From: Flavobacterium psychrophilum
Lineage (GTDB): Bacteria; Bacteroidota; Bacteroidia; Flavobacteriales; Flavobacteriaceae
Direction: 5' to 3'
Assembly: GCA_945869365.1 (NCBI GenBank)
Contig: CAMBOW010000016.1
Location: 1-27,185, forward strand
DNA: 27,185 bases
The notes below the pieces were generated by a model. That model saw only the letters and a list, made by a program, of their open reading frames with translations. It ran no database searches and was not told where the DNA came from. A program made the position numbers and the translations under genes. Shown here piece by piece: positions 16,118 through 22,885 of the stretch (within the stretch, counting starts at the first letter, position 1; every line of letters starts with the position of its first letter).

Positions 16118-16155
16118 ATAATAAATAGTATTTAGTGAAAAGTGAAATTCACTAA
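16114..16155. terminator. Possible weak terminator at the methyltransferase/porT convergent ends
   Basis: Two overlapping inverted repeats cover the facing stop codons: CTAAATA (16114-16120) with TATTTAG (16129-16135), and TTAGTGAA (16132-16139) with TTCACTAA (16148-16155). Neither has a good T tract, so termination here is tentative. Confidence 0.3.
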
Positions 16156-16836
16156 GACCGCTCGGGTCTTCATGGAGTTGATGTTTTTGGTCCAAGGACT
16201 TGCCGGATCGGTGTCGCGAACTAATTCGTCGCCTAAGCCAAAAACACCTCGAATGGAAGGCGAAAACTTAAAGTATTCCATATACAAATCCATGCCAAAT
16301 CCTATTTCGTAGTTTTTGGTCCATTGTTGCACTCGGAATTTTCCTTGCATGTTGTCGTCAATAGATTTGGAGTTGCTCGATAAATTTAAGGTTGTCGAAA
16401 CACCACCTAACAAATACGGACGTATGTTTCCGGTGCGTTTGGATGAAAATTTAAGCAATAATGGAAAATGAATATACGTCGCCGCCACCTTGCGTTCGGC
16501 ATCTGATGCATCTGTAAAATTGGGGAAAACCAAATTGCGCGTGGTGTAATACAATCCCGGTTCAAAACGCAGGTTGATGTATTCTTGTAATTTTAAATCA
16601 CCTACCAAACCCACATTAAATCCCGTGGTGCGATTGACAATTACATTTGGCTCCAAATTTTTGTAATCAAACGCATAATCGTAGAAACTAAATCCCAAGA
16701 AATAGCCCCAATGCACCCGTTGTTTGTCAAAATTTTCTAAGTTAATTATAGGGTCCTTGCTAAACATGCCTTTTACGCCCTGGGCTGAAACAGCAAGGGA
16801 AAGGAATAAAAACAGCGAGAGTAGAAACTTTTTCAT
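16132..16836 (-). CDS. porT: PorT-family outer-membrane protein (type IX secretion/gliding)
   Basis: Outer-membrane beta-barrel protein related to Porphyromonas PorT (SprT in Flavobacterium), required for type IX secretion. The 234-residue precursor has a clear signal peptide (MKKFLLSLFLFLSLAVSA, cleaved before Gln19). Alternating hydrophobic strands follow, with HWGYFLGFSFYDYAFDYK, GLVGDLKLQEYINLRFEPGLYY and HFPLLLKFSSKRTGNIRPYL, typical of PorT proteins. It ends in an aromatic-rich strand (VNFTFH). It begins 3 nt after the ubiE stop, so the two are probably one message. To my recollection the ubiE-porT order is common in Flavobacteriaceae. It implies that the host carries a type IX secretion system encoded elsewhere. 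Confidence 0.85.
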   Translation of the reverse strand: MKKFLLSLFLFLSLAVSAQGVKGMFSKDPIINLENFDKQRVHWGYFLGFSFYDYAFDYKNLEPNVIVNRTTGFNVGLVGDLKLQEYINLRFEPGLYYTTRNLVFPNFTDASDAERKVAATYIHFPLLLKFSSKRTGNIRPYLLGGVSTTLNLSSNSKSIDDNMQGKFRVQQWTKNYEIGFGMDLYMEYFKFSPSIRGVFGLGDELVRDTDPASPWTKNINSMKTRAVLVNFTFH

Positions 16837-16839
16837 GGT

Positions 16840-17568
16840 TTATTTTGTTGCCGTATAAATGGTCGCTACTCCAAAGGTTTGCGGAAGTGCGTTTACCCTA
16901 CTAAACCCCGAATTACTTAAAATATTGCATAAGGCAGTTCCAAAAGGGAAGGCCGCCGCCGATTTTGACAAATACCCGTAGGCTTTGTTGTCTTTAGAAA
17001 ACAATTTACCGATAAGAGGTAAAATATAGTTGGTATAGAAAAAATAGCCTTGTTTGAAAGGGAATTTGGTAGGATTTGACGTTTCTAGAATCACAAAGGT
17101 GCCACCGGGTTTTAATACGCGTAAAATTTCGGCCAACCCAATTTCTAGGTGTTCAAAATTTCGGATGCCAAACGCCACGGTTATTGCGTCAAAGGTGTTG
17201 GAATCAAAGGGCATGTGCTCGGAATCTGCCAAGAGCATCTCTATTTTATGATCTAGTTTTTGCTGGTTAATTTTTTGTTGGCCCACCGCCAACATGCCGG
17301 CTGAAATGTCTAACCCAATAATTTTTTCGGCAGACGTTTGTGCCATCAACAAGGCCAAATCTCCGGTGCCGGTTGCAATATCTAATATAAATTTGGGTTG
17401 GTTGGCTGTAGCCAATTGCACCACTTTTCGACGCCATTTTTTGTCAATTCCAAATGAAATCACTCGATTCAAGCCGTCATAATTGCCCGAAATGGTGTCA
17501 AACATTTGCGCAACTTGCTCTTTCTTGCTTTGGGTAGCCGAGTTGTAGGGCGTGATGGGTGAAGTCAT
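16840..17568 (-). CDS. ubiE: Demethylmenaquinone methyltransferase (UbiE/MenG)
   Basis: SAM-dependent C-methyltransferase performing the last step of menaquinone synthesis, the respiratory quinone expected in Flavobacteriaceae. From ATG 17568 it is 242 residues. Family motifs are MFDTISGNYDGLNRVISFG (22-40), SAM-binding ILDIATGTGDLA (61-72), LDISAGML (86-93), AFGIRNFEH (132-140) and VLKPGGTFVILE (151-162), ending with FGVATIYTATK. A frame running back to 17667 would overlap folA and has no family similarity. A TAnnTTTG element sits directly upstream with room for a leader of only a few bases. Followed by porT after 3 nt. Confidence 0.96.
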   Translation of the reverse strand: MTSPITPYNSATQSKKEQVAQMFDTISGNYDGLNRVISFGIDKKWRRKVVQLATANQPKFILDIATGTGDLALLMAQTSAEKIIGLDISAGMLAVGQQKINQQKLDHKIEMLLADSEHMPFDSNTFDAITVAFGIRNFEHLEIGLAEILRVLKPGGTFVILETSNPTKFPFKQGYFFYTNYILPLIGKLFSKDNKAYGYLSKSAAAFPFGTALCNILSNSGFSRVNALPQTFGVATIYTATK

Positions 17569-17579
17569 GAATTTTTTTG

Positions 17580-17587
17580 CAAATATA
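17580..17587 (-). promoter_or_regulatory. Candidate ubiE-porT promoter -7 element
   Basis: Minus strand TATATTTG matches TAnnTTTG in the 19-nt gap between folA and ubiE. The expected start of transcription is about 5 nt before ATG 17568. No TTG at the -33 position, which lies inside folA. Confidence 0.45.
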
Positions 17588-18091
17588 CTATTCTGTAGTA
17601 AACGGAGGGGTTCTTTTTTCGAAGCGTTGAAAGCAATACGCATGGGCATGACGCTCATCGGCAGCATGACATTCTTCCTGAACTAAGTCCCATTCTGCAG
17701 CCTTGATTTCGGGAAAAAAAGTATCGGCTTGCAGTTGGGCAGCAACCCGTGTGAGTTCGATTCGGTGGGCAAAAGCGAGGGCTTGTTGGTAAATTTCACC
17801 ACCGCCAATCACAAAAACATCTTCTGCATTAGGGACAAGAGACAAGGCGGCATCCAAGCTGCCCACGACCAAGACTCCTTCGGGGCTAAAATCAGTTTGA
17901 CGGCTAATCACTACATGCGTGCGGTTGGGCAAAATACCAGGTAAACTTTCAAATGTTTTTCGACCCATAATAATATAGTGGCCCGCGGTGAGTGTTTTGA
18001 AATGCTTGAAATCATTGGGTAAATGCCACAACAATTCGTTGTCTTTTCCCAATTCATTTTGTAAACCTGCGGCTGCAATAAGTGTAATCAT
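17588..18091 (-). CDS. folA: Dihydrofolate reductase
   Basis: NADPH-dependent reductase regenerating tetrahydrofolate, needed directly after ThyA oxidises the folate cofactor. The 167 residues show the type I DHFR pattern: MITLIAAAGLQNELGKDNELLWHLPNDFKHF (the Asp in LPND is the substrate-binding acid), IIMGRKTFESLPGILPNR (cofactor loop), VVISRQ, and VFVIGGGEIYQQAL (second cofactor motif). It lies 172 nt downstream of thyA in the same direction, so functional linkage is clear. Co-transcription is uncertain because the gap holds its own -7 element. Confidence 0.97.
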   Translation of the reverse strand: MITLIAAAGLQNELGKDNELLWHLPNDFKHFKTLTAGHYIIMGRKTFESLPGILPNRTHVVISRQTDFSPEGVLVVGSLDAALSLVPNAEDVFVIGGGEIYQQALAFAHRIELTRVAAQLQADTFFPEIKAAEWDLVQEECHAADERHAHAYCFQRFEKRTPPFTTE

Positions 18092-18149
18092 ACGTCTAAA
18101 TCTTGGCAGTAAAAATACACAATACGGCTGCAGAAAAATGAATTTTCCA

Positions 18150-18157
18150 CAAAAATA
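18150..18157 (-). promoter_or_regulatory. Candidate folA promoter -7 element in the thyA-folA gap
   Basis: Minus strand TATTTTTG matches TAnnTTTG, giving a leader of about 50 nt. The nearest upstream TTG is about 31 nt away, not canonical. The rest of the 172-nt gap (18092-18263) shows no conserved gene. Confidence 0.35.
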
Positions 18158-18263
18158 AAGTAGGCAGTTTCCATTTGAATTAGATTGCCAATGCTGATTT
18201 TAGTGTGATAGAAGGGTACAAGTTTTGGTTTAGTTTGAGCATTCGTGTAGTCGAAATTTCTTT

Positions 18264-19088
18264 TTATACCGCCACCGCTCCTTTAATGTGTGGATGCGGA
18301 TCGTAACCCTCTAAGGCGAAATCTTCAAAAGTAAAATCAAAGATGTTTTTTACCGCTGGATTTAATTTCATGGTAGGCAATGGTCGTACGTCTCGAGACA
18401 ACTGCAATTCCAATTGCTCGAAATGATTAGAATAAATGTGCGCATCGCCAAAGGTGTGGATGAATTCGCCCACTTCTAATTCGCAAACTTGTGCAATCAT
18501 TAGGGTCAATAACGCATAGGAGGCAATATTAAAAGGAACGCCCAAAAAGATGTCGGCAGAGCGTTGGTACAATTGGCAAGACAATTTTCCGTTGGCTACA
18601 TAAAACTGAAAAAAGGCATGACAAGGCGGTAAAGCGACTTTCCCGTTTGCTACATTTTCGGCAAATGACTTTGTGGTGTCGGGTAAAACCGAGGGGTTCC
18701 AAGCCGAAATCAATAATCGGCGGCTGTTGGGATTGGTTTTTATCGCGTCTATTAATTCGGTAATTTGATCAATTTCTTCGTTGTTCCAATTGCGCCACTG
18801 ACGGCCATATACGGGGCCTAAATCGCCATTTTCATCGGCCCATTCGTCCCAAATTTTCACCCCGTTTTCTTGTAAATAGGCAATGTTGGTATCGCCCTTT
18901 AAAAACCACAACAATTCGTAGACAATCGATTTGAGGTGTAATTTTTTGGTGGTAACCATCGGAAATCCTTCGCTTAAATCAAAGCGCATTTGGTAGCCAA
19001 ACACACTTTTGGTCCCGGTTCCGGTGCGGTCGCCTTTAAAGGTTCCTGTTTCGAGCACGTGTTTTACTAAATCGTGGTATTGTTTCAT
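18264..19088 (-). CDS. thyA: Thymidylate synthase
   Basis: Methylates dUMP to dTMP with 5,10-methylene-THF as carbon donor and reductant. The 274 residues start [40 protein letters not shown] with the phosphate-binding Arg21 in GDRTGTGT. The nucleophile is Cys156 in [12 protein letters not shown], and [20 protein letters not shown] plus GDAHIYSNH complete the active site. The start overlaps the stop of the upstream bifunctional-nuclease-family gene by 4 nt (ATGA-type), so the two are translationally coupled. Together with folA it forms a folate/dTMP group. Confidence 0.98.
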   Translation of the reverse strand: MKQYHDLVKHVLETGTFKGDRTGTGTKSVFGYQMRFDLSEGFPMVTTKKLHLKSIVYELLWFLKGDTNIAYLQENGVKIWDEWADENGDLGPVYGRQWRNWNNEEIDQITELIDAIKTNPNSRRLLISAWNPSVLPDTTKSFAENVANGKVALPPCHAFFQFYVANGKLSCQLYQRSADIFLGVPFNIASYALLTLMIAQVCELEVGEFIHTFGDAHIYSNHFEQLELQLSRDVRPLPTMKLNPAVKNIFDFTFEDFALEGYDPHPHIKGAVAV

Positions 19089-19726
19089 ACGTTAGGCATT
19101 GTTTGGTCTTCTCTATTGTCAATTTCGTCCCGAATGCGGGCTGCTTTTTCGTAATCTTCTTCTTGGATTGCGATATCCAAAGATTCGTAGAGTTCGGCAA
19201 TCGAATAGTGATTGTATGGGGAAATGTTAGTTTCTGCATCGTCGTCTTCCTCCACCTCGGTTAGCGGGGCTAAAATATCATCAGCCAGTTCGTTGTCGGT
19301 TGCCGAGGAGTTTGGTTTTCTAGAAACGCCTGCTTTATCTAAGATGTTGGGGTAGGTAAAAATTGGAGCAGCAAAGCGAAGTGCCAAGGCTATGGCGTCA
19401 GAAGTTCGGGCGTCGATGGCTTCTTCAATTCCGTCGCGTTCGCAGACAATGCTCGAAAAAAATACGCCATCAACTAATTTATGAATGAGTACTTTTTTCA
19501 GTTGGATATGAAAACAGTCGGCAAAATTTTTAAATAAATCATGCGTGAGCGGACGCGGAGGCGTAATTTCTTTTTCCATCGCAATCGCAATCGCTTGGGC
19601 TTCAAACGCGCCAATCACTATAGGAATAGTACGGTCACCGCCCACTTCGTGGAGCACTAAGGCGTAGGCTCCATTTTGGGTTTGGCTGTACGAGATGCCT
19701 TTTATGGTTAACAAGATTAAGCTCAT
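19085..19726 (-). CDS. Bifunctional nuclease (DUF151) family protein with C-terminal UVR domain
   Basis: Family of small proteins with a BFN/DUF151 domain, some of which show DNase/RNase activity; the cellular role here is unknown. The 213-residue protein has the DUF151 core at about 1-130 ([37 protein letters not shown], and [21 protein letters not shown]). A low-complexity acidic linker follows (about 140-168, [10 protein letters not shown]). A UVR-type helical hairpin at about 174-206 ([23 protein letters not shown]) is of the kind found in UvrB and UvrC. It overlaps thyA by 4 nt and leads the unit. Its promoter is placed so close that the mRNA may be leaderless. Confidence 0.88.
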   Translation of the reverse strand: MSLILLTIKGISYSQTQNGAYALVLHEVGGDRTIPIVIGAFEAQAIAIAMEKEITPPRPLTHDLFKNFADCFHIQLKKVLIHKLVDGVFFSSIVCERDGIEEAIDARTSDAIALALRFAAPIFTYPNILDKAGVSRKPNSSATDNELADDILAPLTEVEEDDDAETNISPYNHYSIAELYESLDIAIQEEDYEKAARIRDEIDNREDQTMPNV

Positions 19727-19731
19727 GCCTG

Positions 19732-19762
19732 CAAAAGTAATCCGATTTGCCGAATACTCAAA
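19732..19762 (-). promoter_or_regulatory. Promoter of the bifunctional nuclease-thyA unit, likely leaderless
   Basis: Minus strand TACTTTTG (19732-19739) with TTTG (19759-19762) 19 nt upstream is a near-ideal Bacteroidetes promoter. The -7 box ends only 5 nt before the ATG at 19726, so the transcript should start at or next to the start codon. Confidence 0.65.
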
Positions 19763-19776
19763 TAGTTCTATAAAAT

Positions 19777-19807
19777 AAAAAAGCCCTTCGATTTACAAAG
19801 GGCTTTT
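19777..19807 (-). terminator. Rho-independent terminator of the etfB-etfA operon
   Basis: AAAAGCCCTT (19779-19788) pairs with AAGGGCTTTT (19798-19807), 9-nt loop. Read on the minus strand it follows the etfA stop by about 18 nt and ends in a run of T (six, then A, then more T). Confidence 0.87.
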
Positions 19808-19825
19808 CTGCTGTTTAGGCTATAA

Positions 19826-20800
19826 TTATTGGGCTTTAAAAGCCTTGAGTTTTTCGATTAATTTGGGAACGATCTCAAAAGCATCGCCCACCACACCATA
19901 ATCTGCCACTTTAAAGAAAGGCGCTTCGGGATCGGTGTTGATGACCACTTTTACTTTGGATGAATTGACGCCAGCGATGTGTTGAATAGCGCCCGAAATA
20001 CCAATGGCAATATATAAATTAGTGGCTACCGGTTTGCCCGTTTGCCCGACGTGTTCGCTATGAGGACGCCAACCTAAATCAGATACGGGTTTTGAACAGG
20101 CGGTTGCCGCACCTAAAACGCTGGCTAATTCTTCGATCATTCCCCAATTTTCAGGTCCTTTTAATCCGCGTCCAGCCGAAACCACTATATCTGCATCGGC
20201 TATGGTTACTTTGCCTGATGCTTTTTCTACCCCACTAACGTGAACCGAATTGGCTCCGCTTGCAAGAGTAGGCGAAAAATCTTCGCTAGCTGCAGCTCCA
20301 TTAGTTTGAATCAGTCCAAAGGAGTTTTTGGCCAAACTAATGAGGTTGCAATCGCCTTTTAATTCGGTGGTTACAAAGGCTTTGTTGGAGAAGGCCGTTC
20401 GTTTCACTTGTAATGGATTGTTGCCCAAAGGAAGCGCCACTACATTTGAAGCATATCCGGCTTGCAAGCCCACACTCAATAACGGAGCAATATACAGGCT
20501 ATCGGTAGTTGAGGAAAGCACAACCAATTTACTTTGTTCTTTTTGCGCCACTTGTTGCAGTACGTCTGCGTAATTTTTGGCGTTAAAGGCGTTTAAGTCG
20601 GCGTGTTGTGCACAGACTACTTTGTCCACGCCATAGGCGGCTAACTCGCTAATATTGTTGTGGTTAATCGTAACGGCTGTAACCGTAGTACCCCAAGATT
20701 CGGCTACTTTTTTGGCATAAGAAGCCAATTCAAAGGCTGTTTTTTTGAATTTACCTCCCGAAGCCTCGGGAGCAGACTCTGCATAAATTAATATAGACAT
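19826..20800 (-). CDS. etfA: Electron transfer flavoprotein subunit alpha
   Basis: FAD-binding subunit of the ETF heterodimer that passes electrons from acyl-CoA and other dehydrogenases to the quinone pool. The 324-residue protein has an N-terminal ETF alpha/beta domain (1-190) and the diagnostic C-terminal FAD domain: SAGRGLKGPENWGMIEELA (208-226), SDLGWRPHSEHVGQTGKPV (240-258), GISGAIQHIAGV (267-278), NTDPEAPFFKVADYGVVGD (288-306). It follows etfB by 25 nt and ends at a strong terminator, so the two form a simple operon. Confidence 0.97.
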   Translation of the reverse strand: MSILIYAESAPEASGGKFKKTAFELASYAKKVAESWGTTVTAVTINHNNISELAAYGVDKVVCAQHADLNAFNAKNYADVLQQVAQKEQSKLVVLSSTTDSLYIAPLLSVGLQAGYASNVVALPLGNNPLQVKRTAFSNKAFVTTELKGDCNLISLAKNSFGLIQTNGAAASEDFSPTLASGANSVHVSGVEKASGKVTIADADIVVSAGRGLKGPENWGMIEELASVLGAATACSKPVSDLGWRPHSEHVGQTGKPVATNLYIAIGISGAIQHIAGVNSSKVKVVINTDPEAPFFKVADYGVVGDAFEIVPKLIEKLKAFKAQ

Positions 20801-20825
20801 AATAGGTGTTTGTTTAAGGTGAGAA

Positions 20826-21569
20826 TTAAATCACTTTGGCTTCGTTGTGCAGCAAATTGATGAGTTCGTCCAGTTGGTCTGCGGCTACTAATTTTACCGC
20901 CGATTTGGCTGCTGGTTTTTCAAACTTGACCGACACCGAATTTCCTGATGCAGTTGCTTCCAATACAGTAAGGGTTTTGGTTCTGGCGGTCATGATGCCA
21001 CGCATGTTTGGAATGCGCAAATCTTTTTCTTCGACCAATCCTTTTTGTCCGCCAATAACAAGCGGTAAACTGGCGGTTAATCGTTCTTTTCCGCCATCAA
21101 TTTCGCGAGCGACTTGGGCTGTATTCCCGTCTATGGTCAATTCGATGCAGGCATTAATAAACGAATAGCCCAATAAACCGGCTAACATTCCAGGAACCAT
21201 ACCGCCGTTGTAATCTAATGATTCTTTGCCGGCAATAATTAAATCATAGCCACCATTTTTTACCACTTCGGCTAGGGCAGATGCAACCAAAAATCCATCG
21301 GTAGGTGTGGTGTTGATGCGAATGGCTTCGTCGGCACCAATGGCAAGGGCTTTGCGCAAAGTAGGTTCGGTTTCGGGGCCGCCTACATTTATTACGGTCA
21401 CGTGAGCGCCTTGTTGTTCTTGAAACCAGATGGCGCGCGTCAAACCAAATTCGTCGTTGGGGTTGATCACAAACTGAACGCCGTTGGTGTCAAATTCTGT
21501 ATCGCCGTTGGTAAAATTAATTTTGGAAGTAGTATCAGGAACGTGGCTGATGCAAACTAATATTTTCAT
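20826..21569 (-). CDS. etfB: Electron transfer flavoprotein subunit beta
   Basis: AMP-binding partner of EtfA. The 247 residues begin MKILVCISHVPDTTSKI and carry QFVINPNDEFGLTRAI, a GADEAIRI stretch, AGKESLDYNGGMVPGMLAGLLGYS and the conserved EIDGGKERLTASLPLVI, followed by the C-terminal arm. Length and motifs are normal for the family. It is the first gene of the etfBA operon and divergent from pdhB across a 244-nt region that contains inverted repeats. Confidence 0.97.
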   Translation of the reverse strand: MKILVCISHVPDTTSKINFTNGDTEFDTNGVQFVINPNDEFGLTRAIWFQEQQGAHVTVINVGGPETEPTLRKALAIGADEAIRINTTPTDGFLVASALAEVVKNGGYDLIIAGKESLDYNGGMVPGMLAGLLGYSFINACIELTIDGNTAQVAREIDGGKERLTASLPLVIGGQKGLVEEKDLRIPNMRGIMTARTKTLTVLEATASGNSVSVKFEKPAAKSAVKLVAADQLDELINLLHNEAKVI

Positions 21570-21813
21570 CGATTGAGCGTGTTTTTGTTAAAAAATTCCG
21601 GACAAAATTAGCACATTAATTTCAAATAAAAAGAGCAATTTCGAGAATATTCTGCCTATTATATCGATTTCGTTGACGACAGTATTTTGTCCTAAAATTG
21701 CCCGTGGTAATTTCAGCCAAATAATGCGTTGAACTCAACTAAAATAATTATTTTTGCTGCTCCAAAATGCTAACAAACTCGATTTTCCATTCGATATATA
21801 CAACCGGATTACT
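21570..21813. promoter_or_regulatory. Divergent etfB / pdhB control region
   Basis: Contains a minus-strand -7 element TAATTTTG (21603-21610) for etfB. It also contains a plus-strand promoter for pdhB with TTG (21729-21731), a 17-nt spacer and TATTTTTG (21749-21756). Three symmetric elements are visible: GGACAAAAT (21600-21608) inverted as ATTTTGTCC (21684-21692); the perfect palindrome AGAATATTCT (21644-21653); and GTTGA-AC-TCAAC (21728-21739), which covers the pdhB -33 element. These are operator-like, but no regulator is identified. Confidence 0.5.
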
Positions 21814-22791
21814 ATGAGAACGATACAATTTAGAGAAGCGATCGCCGAAGCCATGAGCGAAGAAATGCGTCGCGACGAAACAGTTTATTTGATGGGCGAA
21901 GAAGTAGCCGAATACAATGGAGCTTACAAAGCATCCAAAGGAATGCTTGACGAATTTGGACCTAAACGCGTAATTGATACGCCAATTGCAGAGCTTGGAT
22001 TTGCCGGAATTGCAGTGGGATCAGCTATGAATGGCTGCCGTCCAATTGTAGAATACATGACCTTCAACTTTTCGTTGGTGGGAATTGATCAAATTATCAA
22101 CAACGCAGCCAAAATGCGCCAAATGTCGGCGGGACAATTCCCAATGCCGATGGTGTTTCGTGGACCAACCGCTTCAGCTGGACAATTGGGTGCTACACAC
22201 TCGCAAGCTTTTGAAAATTGGTTTGCCAATACCCCAGGATTAAAGGTAGTTGTACCTTCAACCGTATACGATGCCAAAGGACTTTTGAAAGCCGCCATTC
22301 GCGATAACGACCCCGTGATTTTCATGGAATCTGAGCAAATGTATGGTGACAAAGGCGAAGTGCCAGAAGGCGAATACACCATTCCGTTGGGTGTGGCTGA
22401 TATTAAAAGAGAAGGAACAGATGTAACGATAGTTTCTTTTGGAAAAATCATCAAAGAAGCCTTTATCGCGGCCGATGAATTGGCAAAAGAAGGAATCTCT
22501 TGCGAAATCATTGATTTGAGAACCGTACGTCCGATGGATTATGACGCGATTTTAACTTCTGTAAAAAAAACCAACCGTTTGGTCGTACTTGAAGAAGCTT
22601 GGCCGTTTGCCAGTGTAGCTTCAGAAATTACCTATATGGTGCAAGAACGCGCCTTTGATTACTTGGATGCGCCGGTTCAACGCATCACCACTGCCGATAC
22701 CCCAGCGCCATATTCGCCAACCTTACTCAAAGAATGGTTGCCCAATGCGGACGATGTAGTGAAAGCAGTAAAAAAAGTGATGTACAGATAA
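21814..22791 (+). CDS. pdhB: Pyruvate dehydrogenase E1 component subunit beta
   Basis: Beta subunit of the thiamine-diphosphate-dependent E1, which decarboxylates pyruvate for acetyl-CoA production. From ATG 21814 it is 325 residues, starting MRTIQFREAIAEAMSEEMRRD. Family features include LMGEEVAEYNGAYKASKG (Glu contacting ThDP), a PIVEYMTFNF segment, GQLGATHSQAFENWFANTPGLKVVVPST and the C-terminal EEAWPFASVASEI segment. A TTG at 21754 in the same frame lies inside the -7 element, so it cannot be the start. E1-alpha and E2 genes are not adjacent. A strong terminator follows. A related 2-oxoacid dehydrogenase is possible, but similarity to PdhB is closest. Confidence 0.93.
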   Translation: MRTIQFREAIAEAMSEEMRRDETVYLMGEEVAEYNGAYKASKGMLDEFGPKRVIDTPIAELGFAGIAVGSAMNGCRPIVEYMTFNFSLVGIDQIINNAAKMRQMSAGQFPMPMVFRGPTASAGQLGATHSQAFENWFANTPGLKVVVPSTVYDAKGLLKAAIRDNDPVIFMESEQMYGDKGEVPEGEYTIPLGVADIKREGTDVTIVSFGKIIKEAFIAADELAKEGISCEIIDLRTVRPMDYDAILTSVKKTNRLVVLEEAWPFASVASEITYMVQERAFDYLDAPVQRITTADTPAPYSPTLLKEWLPNADDVVKAVKKVMYR

Positions 22792-22814
22792 CAACATCAT
22801 GCGCTTATTTTTTT

Positions 22815-22846
22815 TTGAATAAGCCAGATTAAAAAACCTATTTTTG
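22815..22846 (+). promoter_or_regulatory. Promoter of the DUF5686 gene
   Basis: TTG (22815-22817), 21-nt spacer and TATTTTTG (22839-22846), an exact -7 match. Transcription should start about 22853, inside the left arm of the pdhB terminator hairpin. Confidence 0.6.
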
Positions 22847-22882
22847 AAACTTCATCAACAAAAAATGGTGAAGTTTTTTTTT
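22847..22882 (+). terminator. Rho-independent terminator of pdhB
   Basis: AAACTTCATCA (22847-22857) pairs with TGGTGAAGTTT (22866-22876), 11 bp with one G-T wobble and an 8-nt A-rich loop. A T run to 22882 follows. It ends three bases before the DUF5686 start codon and directly abuts that gene's -7 element. Confidence 0.85.
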
Positions 22883-22885
22883 GCC

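Noticed and set aside
18180..18242. A 20-codon minus-strand ORF (starting MLKLNQNLYPS) in the thyA-folA gap.
   Set aside because: Too short, no recognisable family, no matching promoter placement. Such ORFs are expected by chance in a gap of this size.
22803..22824. GCTTATT / AATAAGC inverted repeat with a T/G loop just after pdhB as a terminator.
   Set aside because: No T tract follows on the pdhB strand. The strong hairpin at 22847-22882 is the better terminator, and this repeat overlaps the -33 region of the next promoter.
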